Origin: Salinirubrum litoreum
GTDB taxonomy: Archaea; Halobacteriota; Halobacteria; Halobacteriales; Haloferacaceae
NCBI RefSeq assembly: GCF_020567425.1
Contig: NZ_JAJCVJ010000001.1
Span: 1,426,001-1,490,000, forward strand
Direction: 5' to 3'
DNA length: 64,000 nt
Shown here: piece after piece, positions 42,113 to 51,066 of the stretch
How positions within the stretch are numbered: the first letter of the stretch is position 1
Layout of the letters: each line of letters begins with the position of its first letter
The notes under the pieces: generated by a model
The model's input: only the letters and a program-made list of their open reading frames with translations
Database searches by the model: none
Told to the model about the DNA's origin: nothing
Program-made: the position numbers and the translations under genes

Positions 42113-44722
42113 TTAGTCGCGCCGGAGCGCGAGCAGGGCCGCACCGAGCAGGGCGAGGACTGCCACGACGGCACCGAAGCCGGGCGTGGTCGTCGTCGTC
42201 GTCTCGGTCGGCGTCGGCGTCGCGGTCGCCGTTGCCGTCGGCGTCGGCGTGGCCGTCGGCGTCGGCGTCGGCGTTGCCGTCGGCGTGTCCGTCGGCGTCG
42301 GCGTCGCGGTCGGCGTCTCCGTGTCGACCTGCTCGACGACGATGCCGTCGAACTCGGTCGTGCCGTCGAGGGACGGCGACGCGCTCACGGTTGCCGTGAA
42401 GTTCGTACCGACCGGCGTGTCCGCGAAGTCGAACGTCGCGTTGTACGTGCCGTCTGCCGACACGTTGACGGTCTCACTCATGACGAACGGGTTCTCGGCA
42501 CCACTGACGGACCGGACGCGCACGGTGATCTCGCTACCGGGCGCGATGGTCGTCGTGCCGGTGACCTCGCCGTCCTCGGCCTGGCCGATTTCGACGATGT
42601 CCTGAGCGTTCGTGTTGAGGGGAGCCTCACGGTCGACGACGCGGAAGTTGGTCGAGACGCGCTCGTCCTTCTTCGCGTCGTTCAGGGTACCAGCGTTGTC
42701 GTCCTCGGAGACCGCGTTGACCTCGAAGGTCGCGTTGAAGCGGTCGCCGGATTCGACGTCGACGGTGTCACCGCCACGGTCCGCGTCGGCGGTCGTCGGG
42801 ACCACGACGAAGAGCATGTTCCGCTCGTCGTCGAGGATGAAGCTAAGTTCGCTGGTCGGGATGGTCTTCGGATCGGTGTTCGGGTCCGGGTTCGACTGCT
42901 CGACCTGGAGACTGACCGGAGTCGTCTCGGAGTCGTCGTCGACCGCACCGAAGGCACCGTTCAGGTTACCGTTCGCTTCCTGGTAGTTCTCGAGGTAGCC
43001 GAAGACACCGGAGGCCTGGACCTGGACGACTGCGAGGTCGCGCTCTGCGACGTCGCGCTGCTGGGTGACGTCGCCTGCCTCGATGGCGGCAATCACGTCG
43101 TCACCGGTCTCCAGGTCGCCTGCGGCGTCACTGAAGGTGACCCACGGCTGGGCGGACGTCGTGGCGCGCTCCGTCACGGCGAGCGTGCCGACTGCGTCCG
43201 GACCACTGCCGAGGTCCTCCGCGTCGCGGGAGACCTCGATGTCGTAGTTACCAGCGTCGAGCGCGCCCGTGACCGTCGCGTTGAGGTCGTAGACGCTGAC
43301 GGAGGTGTCGTCCGGCTCTGCGGACATGACGCCACCGTTGTTGCTGGAGGTGTCGTAGGTGTTGATCGTGACGTTCGCAACGCCGTCCTCGTCGTCGTCG
43401 ACGACTTCGTAGGTGACGTTGTAACCGATGTCCTCGTCACCGACGCGGAGGTAGCCCGTGTCGGTCTCGGAGAACGTGACCGTCATGTTGACTGCGTCAC
43501 CGGTCTCGACCGTGTACGAACTCTCGTTCAGGTCGAGCTCGGCGGTGCCGGCCTTCTCGACCGTGATGTCGGCCGAGGCCTCTGCCGTCGTGTCGACGAC
43601 GGAGAAGTTGAACTGGTAGTCACCGGCACTGACGTCGGTGAAGTTAGCTGCGATGTCTTCGTCCTTGTTGAGCGTGATGTACACCTCGTCGGTGTTCGCA
43701 CGCACGCTGTCGCCGAAGATGTCTTCGAGCGTCGACTGGCTGAGGCCGTCTGCCTCGACGGACGCGTTGAAGTCACCGGTCCGGGTCGGCGAGTCGACCG
43801 ACAGGTCGGACGTCTCCTCGTTGTCGACCGTCGTCGGGTCGAACTCGGCGTCCAGCGTCTGGACGGTGATGTCGAAGGTGTCACCAGTACCGGAGCCGAT
43901 GGTACCGTCGTCGACCGACAGTGCAGTACCACGGTTGTCAGCGGCGACGAGCGCGTAGGACTCGCTGTCGAGCGAGGACGTGTCGATGAGCGCCTCGCCA
44001 GCGCCGTCAGTCGTGAACGAGAGGGCCGTCGTCGAGAGGTCCCCGTCGCTGTCGATCAGACGGATCTGGTAGTCGGTGTTCGGCGAACCGCTGACGAACA
44101 GTTCCTGACCGGCGAAGTACAGCGAGCCGGTGTTCAGGGTGTTGTCAGCGTCGCTCTGGGACGAGCCAGCGTCCTGAACCGTCAGGGTCTGGGTCGGGCC
44201 CGATGCGGGCGACACGTCGTCGGCGTCCTGGTAGTCGCCGTCAGCGTTGAAGTCGACACCGAAGCGGGCGTCGACGTCCGTGTCGGAAGCGACCTGCGGC
44301 AGTGCGACGTTGGTCAGCTCGTACTCGAGCGTGACCGTGTCGGTCGCACTGGTGCTACCGGACGAGTCGTCCTGGACGGTGACGTTGACGACGTTGTTCG
44401 TGCTGTCCACGTTCGTGGAGCCAGCAGTCGCAGCGCCGGACGTAACCTCAGGATTGCTGATGGACGAACTGCTCAGGTCGACCGCGTCGGGCATCTCCAG
44501 AACGAGGTTCTGGTTCTGCGAGTCGGCGGTGTCGACCGTCGCTGTCAGCGTTACGGTGTGGTCGTTAGTCGTTCCTTCGTCGGCCGCATTCGGCGTGATC
44601 GTCACCGAATCGGCGTTTGCCGCAGCGGCTGTCCCGGTGAACGCGACGGTGCCCGCGAAGACGGACATAACCATCAGCGCAGCCAGGATCAGGCTACGGA
44701 CTTTATCGTTCGTGCTTGTCAT
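42113..44722 (-). CDS. S-layer glycoprotein with PGF-CTERM tail, paralogue 1
   Basis: Surface glycoprotein of 869 residues expected to form the cell-covering S-layer. The N-terminus is the haloarchaeal surface-glycoprotein signal (N-D-K-V-R-S-L-I-L-A-A-L-M-V, cleaved after T-A-A-A-A-N). The mature part is a chain of Thr/Ser/Asp-rich immunoglobulin-like beta domains with many N-x-T/S sites, and has conserved blocks such as N-F-N-A-S-V-E and Y-Q-F-N-F-S-V-V-D-T-T. Before the end comes a Thr-Pro repeat (about 790-845), a cell-wall-spanning stalk, then P-G-F-G-A-V-V-A, a hydrophobic helix and L-R-R-D: the archaeosortase A recognition tail. The start follows a roughly 118-base leader. Highly similar to the next gene upstream. 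Confidence 0.94.
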   Translation of the reverse strand: MTSTNDKVRSLILAALMVMSVFAGTVAFTGTAAAANADSVTITPNAADEGTTNDHTVTLTATVDTADSQNQNLVLEMPDAVDLSSSSISNPEVTSGAATAGSTNVDSTNNVVNVTVQDDSSGSTSATDTVTLEYELTNVALPQVASDTDVDARFGVDFNADGDYQDADDVSPASGPTQTLTVQDAGSSQSDADNTLNTGSLYFAGQELFVSGSPNTDYQIRLIDSDGDLSTTALSFTTDGAGEALIDTSSLDSESYALVAADNRGTALSVDDGTIGSGTGDTFDITVQTLDAEFDPTTVDNEETSDLSVDSPTRTGDFNASVEADGLSQSTLEDIFGDSVRANTDEVYITLNKDEDIAANFTDVSAGDYQFNFSVVDTTAEASADITVEKAGTAELDLNESSYTVETGDAVNMTVTFSETDTGYLRVGDEDIGYNVTYEVVDDDEDGVANVTINTYDTSSNNGGVMSAEPDDTSVSVYDLNATVTGALDAGNYDIEVSRDAEDLGSGPDAVGTLAVTERATTSAQPWVTFSDAAGDLETGDDVIAAIEAGDVTQQRDVAERDLAVVQVQASGVFGYLENYQEANGNLNGAFGAVDDDSETTPVSLQVEQSNPDPNTDPKTIPTSELSFILDDERNMLFVVVPTTADADRGGDTVDVESGDRFNATFEVNAVSEDDNAGTLNDAKKDERVSTNFRVVDREAPLNTNAQDIVEIGQAEDGEVTGTTTIAPGSEITVRVRSVSGAENPFVMSETVNVSADGTYNATFDFADTPVGTNFTATVSASPSLDGTTEFDGIVVEQVDTETPTATPTPTDTPTATPTPTPTATPTPTATATATPTPTETTTTTTPGFGAVVAVLALLGAALLALRRD

Positions 44723-44869
44723 GTTTGGTGTGGTTTCCGTTCGCGGCGACAGCACCTTTCTCGCGTCCTGAGACCGACACGCCCAGCACCGCGCTGGACT
44801 CGAACAACGATACTCACTTCTGCCACCATGGGTAGGGGTACATCCAGTTGGTAAGTCGCTCGTTATAAA
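44723..44869 (-). promoter_or_regulatory. Promoter and 5' leader of S-layer gene 1
   Basis: The TATA box is GCATTTATAA on the minus strand (44862-44871). Transcription should start near 44840, leaving a leader of about 118 bases, unusual among leaderless haloarchaeal genes. Within it 63 bases (44756-44818) are identical to the leader of the second S-layer gene. The 45000-45200 interval beyond it has no gene. Confidence 0.72.
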
Positions 44870-45208
44870 TGCTTTGTGGTAGGTTATGCGGCGCGTTATG
44901 TCTTCACACACCCGAAATCGGGCGGTAGAGCCGTTTCGGAGCGTGTCCGAGTTCGACAGTCTCGGATAGTTGTCACCCGGTCGTCTGCCGACCGTCAGAC
45001 GCCCTCCGGGCCGGCGTCGGCCACGCTCCGGCCGAAACTGGGGGTCACTCCGTAGGCACGTGGGAATATCGACGACCCGTGAGCAATCGTGTAGACGCAG
45101 CGATACGTCTACAGTGGTCGACTGTCTTCGTTCGTGATAGATCCGGTCGGGTCGGGAGCGGATCGGCCACGGCCGATCACGAGACGGCGGTTCGGTCGCC
45201 TCCGACAG

Positions 45209-45286
45209 CGCCGCCGCTGGCGGGTGTAGCGTCCGAAAGAAAAGCCGCGAAGGGACCGGCGGAAGCCGGTTAGTTAGCTGTCGACG
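45209..45286. repeat. 3' flank repeat of S-layer gene 2, with terminator hairpin
   Basis: Second copy of the sequence at 42038-42112, with the same CCGGC-TTCC-GCCGG hairpin before a T-rich tract on the minus strand. It marks the boundary of the tandem duplication. Confidence 0.75.
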
Positions 45287-47884
45287 TTAGTCGCGCCGGA
45301 GCGCGAGCAGGGCCGCACCGAGCAGGGCGATGATCGCCACGATCGCGCCGAATCCGGGCGTGGTCGTGGTGGTCGTCTCCGTCGGCGTCGGCGTCGCGGT
45401 CGGCGTGTCCGTCTCCGTCGGCGTCGGCGTTGCCGTCGGCGTTGCCGTCGGCGTGTCCGTCGGCGTCGGCGTGTCCGTCGGCGTCGGCGTCTCGGTCGTC
45501 TCCTCGACGACGACACCGTCGAACTCGTCTTCACCGTCGAGTTGCGGCGACGCACTCACGGTTGCCGTGAAGTTCGTGCCGACCGGCGTGTCCGCGAAGT
45601 CGAACGTCGCGTTGTACGTGCCGTCTGCCGACACGTTGACGGTCTCACTCATCACGAACGGGTTCTCCGCGCCGCTCACGGAGCGGACCCGCACGGTGAT
45701 CTCGCTACCGGGTGCGATGGTCGTCGTGCCGGAGACCATCGCCTCCTCGGACTGCTCGATCTCCACGAGGTCCTCGGCGTTCGTGTTGAGCGGTGCCTCG
45801 CGCTCGGTCACGCGGAACGTGGTCGAGACACGCTCGTCACGCTTCGCGTCGTTCAGCGTGACGTCGTCCTCGTCGAGCGCGTTGACTTCGAGCGTCGCGT
45901 TGTACTGGTCACCGTCCTCGGCCGGGATGCCCGAGCCGGAGGTCGGTGCCACGACGAAGAGCATGTTGCGCTCGTCGTCGAGGATGTACGTCAGGTCGTC
46001 GAGGTCGTACTGCTTCGGATCGGTGTTCGGGTCGGGGTTCGACTGCTCGACCTGCAGACTGACGGGGAGCGTCTCGTCCTCGTCGTCGACTTCACCGAAG
46101 CCGTTTGCGATGTTACTCTGTGCTTCGAGGTAGCCGAAGATGCCGGAGACCTCGAACTGGACGACCGCGAAGTCGCCCTCTGCGACGTTGCGGCGCTGGG
46201 TGACCTCGCCGGCCTCGATGGCGGCGATCACGTCGTCACCACGGTCCAGGTCGCTCGCGGCGTCACTGAACGTGACCCACGGCCGGGCGGCCGTCGTGGC
46301 GCGCTCGGTGACGGCGAGCGTCCCGACTGCGTCGGGGCCGCTACCGAGGTCCTCTTCCTGCTGCGTGACCTCGATGTCGTAGTTACCCGCGTCGAGCGGA
46401 CCGTCGACAGTCACCTGGTCGAAGTTACTGGCGACGTTGACCTCGCCGTCCTCGTCTTCGGCCAGCATGAGGCCACCGTTGTTGTCGGCGGTGTCGTAGG
46501 TGTTCAGCGAGACGTTGAGCATCCCGTCCTCGTCGCCGTCGATGACTTCGTAGGTGACGTTGTAACCGATGTCCTCGTCACCGATCCGGATGAAGCCCTC
46601 GTCCGTCTCGTCGAACGTGATCGTCATGTTCGTCGTGTCGCCGGTCTCGACCGTGTAGGAACTCTCGTTCAGGCCGAGTTCTGCGGTGCCGGCGCGTTCG
46701 ACCGTGATGTCGGCAGTCGACTTCGCCGTCGTGTCGACGACGGAGAAGTTGAACTGGTAGTCACCACGGTTCACGTCGGTGAAGTCGGCCGTGTTGTCGA
46801 CGTCCTTGTTGAGCGTGATGTACACGGCGTCGTTGTCGTCACCGGCGTCGCGGAGCGAGTCGGCGAAGATGTCCTCGACGGTCGAGTTGCTCAGACCGTC
46901 GACTTCGACGGACGCGTTGAAGTTACCCGTCCGGGTCGGCGAGTCGACTTCCAGCGTCGTGGTCTCGTCGTCGTCGACCGTGTCCTCGTCGAACTCGGTC
47001 GTGAGCGTCTGGACGGTCAGGTCGAACTGCGCGTCGTCGACGCTACCGGGACCGGTGATGCTCCCGTCGTCGACGAGCAGCGCCTGTCCACGGTTGTCGC
47101 CCTGGACGAGCGCGTAGGACTCGCTCTCGAGCGGGGCCGTGTCGATGACGGCGTCACCCGCACCGTTCGTGGTGAACGAGAGTTCGGTCGTCGAGAGGTC
47201 GCCGTCGTCGTCGATCAGCCGGATCGAGTAGTCGGTGTTCGCGTCACCGTTGACGTAGAGCTGCTGTCCGGAGAAGAACAGCGACCCCGAGTCGAGGTTC
47301 GCGTCGGCGTCCTCGGCGGAGGCACCGGAGCCGTCCGCGTCGACGACGGTCAGCGTCTGGGTCGGTCCGTCGGCCGGGCTCACGTCGTCTGCGGACGTGT
47401 AGTCACCGTCGGCCGTGTTGTCGATGCCGAACCGGGCGTCGACGGACGTGTCACCGTCGACGTCGGCCGGCAGTGCGACGTTCGTCAGCGTGTACTGGAC
47501 GGTGATGGCCTCCGTGGCGCTCCCACCGTCGTCCTCGACGGTCAGGTTGACGTTGTTGTTCGTGTCGTCCACGTCCGTCGACCCGGCGGTCGCGGCACCA
47601 GAGGTGACCGTCGCACCGGTGATCGACGAACTACTCAGATCGACCGCGTCCGGCATCTCCAGAACCAGTACCTGGTTCGTCGAGTCAGACGCGTCGATCT
47701 CGGCTTCGAGCGTCACTGTGTGGTCGTTTGTCGTTCCTTCGTCGGCCGAGTTCGGCGTGATCGTCACCGAATCGGCGTTTGCCGCAGCGGCTGTCCCGGT
47801 GAACGCGACGGTGCCCGCGAAGACGGACAGCACCATCAGCGCAGCCAGGATCAGGCTACGGAGCTTGTCGTTCGTGCTTGTCAT
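45287..47884 (-). CDS. S-layer glycoprotein with PGF-CTERM tail, paralogue 2
   Basis: Protein of 865 residues, collinear with paralogue 1: the same signal peptide (N-D-K-L-R-S-L-I-L-A), the same order of Ig-like blocks, a Thr-Pro-Asp repeat near 790-840 and the P-G-F-G-A-I-V-A tail ending A-L-R-R-D. Similarity is greatest at the two ends, where even the DNA is nearly identical, and lower in the centre, where residues and length differ by short insertions. This suggests gene conversion at the ends and divergence of the exposed domains. Both would be exported by Sec, N-glycosylated and lipid-anchored by ArtA. Which one dominates the surface is unknown. Confidence 0.94.
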   Translation of the reverse strand: MTSTNDKLRSLILAALMVLSVFAGTVAFTGTAAAANADSVTITPNSADEGTTNDHTVTLEAEIDASDSTNQVLVLEMPDAVDLSSSSITGATVTSGAATAGSTDVDDTNNNVNLTVEDDGGSATEAITVQYTLTNVALPADVDGDTSVDARFGIDNTADGDYTSADDVSPADGPTQTLTVVDADGSGASAEDADANLDSGSLFFSGQQLYVNGDANTDYSIRLIDDDGDLSTTELSFTTNGAGDAVIDTAPLESESYALVQGDNRGQALLVDDGSITGPGSVDDAQFDLTVQTLTTEFDEDTVDDDETTTLEVDSPTRTGNFNASVEVDGLSNSTVEDIFADSLRDAGDDNDAVYITLNKDVDNTADFTDVNRGDYQFNFSVVDTTAKSTADITVERAGTAELGLNESSYTVETGDTTNMTITFDETDEGFIRIGDEDIGYNVTYEVIDGDEDGMLNVSLNTYDTADNNGGLMLAEDEDGEVNVASNFDQVTVDGPLDAGNYDIEVTQQEEDLGSGPDAVGTLAVTERATTAARPWVTFSDAASDLDRGDDVIAAIEAGEVTQRRNVAEGDFAVVQFEVSGIFGYLEAQSNIANGFGEVDDEDETLPVSLQVEQSNPDPNTDPKQYDLDDLTYILDDERNMLFVVAPTSGSGIPAEDGDQYNATLEVNALDEDDVTLNDAKRDERVSTTFRVTEREAPLNTNAEDLVEIEQSEEAMVSGTTTIAPGSEITVRVRSVSGAENPFVMSETVNVSADGTYNATFDFADTPVGTNFTATVSASPQLDGEDEFDGVVVEETTETPTPTDTPTPTDTPTATPTATPTPTETDTPTATPTPTETTTTTTPGFGAIVAIIALLGAALLALRRD

Positions 47885-48030
47885 GGTTTCCTTGGTCTGT
47901 GTTGGCGACAGCGTCTTTCTCGCGTCCTGAGACCGACACGCCCAGCACCGCGCTGGACTCGAACAACGATACTCACTCCTGCCACCGTGGGTAGGGGTAC
48001 GGTCAAACGGTCCGTCGGAATTTATAAATG
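47885..48030 (-). promoter_or_regulatory. Promoter and 5' leader of S-layer gene 2
   Basis: The TATA box is CATTTATAAA on the minus strand (48021-48030) with the same flanking CCACAAAG as gene 1. The leader is about 115 bases and contains the block identical to gene 1 (47915-47977). Both genes should therefore respond to the same factors. Confidence 0.72.
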
Positions 48031-48264
48031 CTTTGTGGATAGATCCGGCTTTAGAGACCCTCTGACGCCATAATTTGGGCATTTAACCGATTTTAGACCG
48101 CTCATAACTGAGTGGTTGTTGGTAACAACGTAGTATCCAATCTGAGCGACACGAGTCGGGGGAGGTGTCGGGCGACGAGACCGATCGCGCGTGCGTCAGA
48201 CGCGTGGCTGTCGGGGTCGAACTGTGACAGAAGATCGGCGGCGAGTGGTCGACGCGACCTGTGC

Positions 48265-49053
48265 TCAGTTCGGGAACAGCGGTTCGCCGTCGCCGCGTTC
48301 GAGGAGTTCGATCTCGTGGCCGTCCTGATCGGTCGTGAAGGCGTACAGGTCGTCACACGACGCGGGGTCGCGGTAGTCGGCCGCCTCGCGGACCATGAGG
48401 TCGTCCCAGGCCTCGTGGAGGTCGTCGACCTCGACGGCGAGGTGACCCCACGCGTCGCCCATCGTGTACGAGCGCCCGTCGTAGTTGTAGGTCAACTCGA
48501 CCGACATCGCCTCTGCGGGGGCGTCCGTGGGTCGCATGAAGTAGTTCGCGAAGGTGTCGGACTCCCAGCGACCGGCGTGTTCGTACTCGAACTTCCGGGT
48601 CCAGAAGCCGAGTGCGTCGTCGGCGTCCTCGACGCGGATCATCGTGTGGTCCAGCGACCAGAGCGCGCCCTGATCGCGCTGGACGATCTCGACCTCGTGG
48701 CCGTCGGGGTCCTTCACGAAGGCGTACCGGCCGCCACAGGACTCGGGGTCGCGGTAGTCCTCGACGCCCTCGTCCATCAGTTGCTGGTAGTAGGCTTCGA
48801 GTTCGCCCTCGGGGACACGCACGGCGATGTGACCCCACGCGTCGCCCATCTCGTAGTCGGACTCGCCGTGGTTGTAGGTCAGTTCCAGCATCGCGCCGGC
48901 GTCGTGCATCTCTGCGGGACCGAGGTAGACGTTGGTGAAGGTGTCTGCCTCCCACCGGGCCTTCTCCTCGTAGTCGAGGTGGGTGGTGTACCAGTCGAGA
49001 CTCTCCTCCAGATCGCCGACCCGCATCATGACGTGATCGAGTGTGCCGGACAT
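48265..49053 (-). CDS. Double VOC-domain protein (glyoxalase/dioxygenase-like)
   Basis: Protein of 262 residues formed by two similar vicinal-oxygen-chelate modules (about 1-128 and 130-255). Each opens with L-D-H-x-M-x-R-V and ends with D-P-D-G-H-E-V-E-I or D-Q-D-G-H-E-I-E-L, the metal His and Glu. Both carry A-W-G-H-(I/L)-A-V. The layout matches haloarchaeal lactoylglutathione-lyase-like proteins. Halophiles lack glutathione, so the natural thiol and substrate are uncertain, and a dioxygenase role is possible. The ATG at 49053 begins the first module. Confidence 0.88.
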   Translation of the reverse strand: MSGTLDHVMMRVGDLEESLDWYTTHLDYEEKARWEADTFTNVYLGPAEMHDAGAMLELTYNHGESDYEMGDAWGHIAVRVPEGELEAYYQQLMDEGVEDYRDPESCGGRYAFVKDPDGHEVEIVQRDQGALWSLDHTMIRVEDADDALGFWTRKFEYEHAGRWESDTFANYFMRPTDAPAEAMSVELTYNYDGRSYTMGDAWGHLAVEVDDLHEAWDDLMVREAADYRDPASCDDLYAFTTDQDGHEIELLERGDGEPLFPN

Positions 49054-49729
49054 ACGGTTCGAGAGTCGGTCGCGCGGTCGAAAAGGCTACCGGACGCGGT
49101 GTGTGTCGCTGGCAGGACGCTCTGCGAGTCACACACCCGAGTCGGGTGATTCGAGCCACCAGTCCCGTCGAGAACGGCTCACAGCCTCACTCGGCCCGTT
49201 CACACTCCGTCGAATCCCCGCCAGGTGAGGAAGAACGGGCGTGTGTGAAGACACCGGGGAGGGTCGGCGTGAACGAGACGGTAGAGACGACAGCGAGGCG
49301 AGGGACCGAACGGGCGAGAGAAGCCCTCTCGCATCACGTTAGGCCGTACCGAGACGACCGAGAGGCAGAGTCCGAATGGTTGTACGGCGAGCACGAATGT
49401 TCACACACTGTTGCAGTCTCTCGGTTTCGGTGACGAAGCACACTGATAGGTAGACGCGTCTGTGAGAACGCTCACGGTCGGGACGAAGAAAACCGGGAGA
49501 CGCAGTCGACGTGGCCTCCAGACTGAGCCACCACTACCGACCATCTCGTCCGACGCTCCACGGGGCCACGGCCAGGTCACGTTCGGTTCACACACACGTC
49601 TCTGCCGGGATTTCCTCCGAGTGTGAACGGGACGACCGGGCCCGACGACACCTCTCGGCGGCGCTCACCGCCTCAGGTGATCAGCGACCGAGTGTGAACC
49701 ACGGGGGCGAGACACCGACCGCCCACGTT
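49054..49729. promoter_or_regulatory. Gene-free region with a GTTCACAC octamer cluster
   Basis: About 680 bases between the VOC and Rieske genes. The octamer GTTCACAC or its complement occurs exactly at 49198, 49399, 49586, 49621 and 49692, and with one mismatch at 49243. I would expect about 0.02 by chance in 500 bases. The first three exact copies are on + and the last two on the complement. No frame here is convincing as a gene. It may hold binding sites or an unrecognised RNA. Confidence 0.55.
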
Positions 49730-50137
49730 TCAGAAGTCGATCCGACTCCCGGAGGAGAGGTCACGGTCGCCGTCCGCACCGAGGCTGTCGAACTCGTAGT
49801 CGTCGTCCGTGAGATAGACGTCGCCGTCGCTGGCTTCCACGCCGATGCGGTCCAGCATCGCCCCCTCGCAGGGACCGAAGTCACAGAACCCCGTCTCGCG
49901 CTCGAAGGTCGCGCCGTGCTTCTGACAGACTAGTTCCTCCCCGCGCACGAGCGCGCCCGACCCCCTGTCGAGTCGCACGTCGGTCCAGTGTGGACACGAG
50001 TTGCGGAACGCGACCACGCCGTCCGCGAGTCGCGTCAGAATCGCTTCCGTCGTGTCGGTCCCGTCGCGGAGCGTCACCAGCAGCGTCCCGTCGGTCGGCA
50101 CCTCGTCGGTCGCCACGATCCGGCGCGCGTCGTCCAT
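49730..50137 (-). CDS. Rieske [2Fe-2S] domain protein
   Basis: Soluble electron-transfer protein of 135 residues. The Rieske cluster ligands are C48 and H50 in N-S-C-P-H-W and C71 and H74 in C-Q-K-H-G-A, with about 20 residues between as in the family. There is no membrane anchor and no second catalytic domain, so it is a Rieske-type ferredoxin, probably a partner of an oxygenase or nitrite-type reductase. Cys89 and Cys94 (F-C-D-F-G-P-C) are extra. I chose the ATG at 50137; a GTG three codons upstream is possible. Confidence 0.87.
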   Translation of the reverse strand: MDDARRIVATDEVPTDGTLLVTLRDGTDTTEAILTRLADGVVAFRNSCPHWTDVRLDRGSGALVRGEELVCQKHGATFERETGFCDFGPCEGAMLDRIGVEASDGDVYLTDDDYEFDSLGADGDRDLSSGSRIDF

Positions 50138-50283
50138 ATCGACCACTGCGAGTCGAGCGACACAACGGTTCCGCTCTCGACTCGCCTGCCGGACCGCAAT
50201 CTGTCACTCGCGAAACTGGCGTGCGACAGGCTCACACCGCCGACAACAGGCTTTTACGTCGGTAGTCGAAGACCCGAACGAGC

Positions 50284-51066
50284 GTGCTGGGTGACGTACT
50301 CACCGAAGTCGAGTCGCGGCAGAAGACCCTGACCGTGTTCAACTACGACGGGTCACGCCGCCTGACCGAGAACATCCAGCGGTACTTCTCGCTCCGGAAC
50401 GTCGAGGTGACGACCGGCCGGACGCGTCCCGTCTCGCCGTCGAACTTCGTCCTGCTCCACGAGGACGGCAGGACTCTCGCGGCCTCCGATCTGGCGGACC
50501 TCCGGGACCACCTGCTGGCCGACTCGACCGCCGCCTACGTGCGCGGCGAGAAACCGCTCGACGAGATCGACTACCCCGACGTGTTGACTCGACTCGACGA
50601 CACCGTCTTCACCGTCTCCGGCGTGCAGACCCTGCTGATGGTGAAGGTCTCCCGGTACATCGAGGGACTGGCCGGCGGCCGGGCCACCGGAACGCTCCGG
50701 GCCGGCTTCCAGGACCTCGACCGACTCACCGACGAACCCGGCACCCGGCGGGTCTACCGCCGCCTCGTGGATCGCGGCGTCGACGTCCACGCCTACGGCC
50801 ACCCCGGCGATCCGGCGACCGACGGCGGCCCGCACACCACACAGATCGAAGACGGCGACTCGACGACACCGGCGGGCGTCACGGCCCACGCCGAACCCGT
50901 CCCGGAGTTGGCCGACTGCTGGTTCGTCGTCTACGACGGCGGCGACCGCCCGGAGCGCGCGGCGGCGCTGCTCGCCGAGCGACGCGAGGACGGCTTCTAC
51001 GGCTTCTGGACCTTCGAGACCGAGACCGTCGACCGCATCGACGCCTACCTCGCCCGCGCCTACTGA
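50284..51066 (+). CDS. DICT sensory domain protein
   Basis: Protein of 260 residues with the DICT domain, a sensor module common in haloarchaea and cyanobacteria. Features include L-T-V-F-N-Y-D-G-S-R-R-L near the start, N-F-V-L-L-H-E-D-G-R-T-L-A-A-S near 55, and C-W-F-V-V-Y-D-G-G-D-R-P-E-R-A-A-A-L-L near 215, with the closing G-F-W-T-F-E-T-E-T-V. It begins with GTG. It has no output domain, so it should act by protein-protein contact. Its last seven bases overlap the convergent aminotransferase gene. Confidence 0.85.
   Translation: MLGDVLTEVESRQKTLTVFNYDGSRRLTENIQRYFSLRNVEVTTGRTRPVSPSNFVLLHEDGRTLAASDLADLRDHLLADSTAAYVRGEKPLDEIDYPDVLTRLDDTVFTVSGVQTLLMVKVSRYIEGLAGGRATGTLRAGFQDLDRLTDEPGTRRVYRRLVDRGVDVHAYGHPGDPATDGGPHTTQIEDGDSTTPAGVTAHAEPVPELADCWFVVYDGGDRPERAAALLAERREDGFYGFWTFETETVDRIDAYLARAY

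Noticed and set aside
42186-42320. Short-period repeat (GTCGGCGTCGGCGT) that could be taken for a CRISPR or satellite; a similar one at 45375-45500.
   Set aside because: It encodes the Thr-Pro stalk of the S-layer proteins and has no spacers.
49041-49433. A 130-codon + strand frame in the octamer region.
   Set aside because: It overlaps the VOC gene start, has weak third-position bias and no family resemblance.
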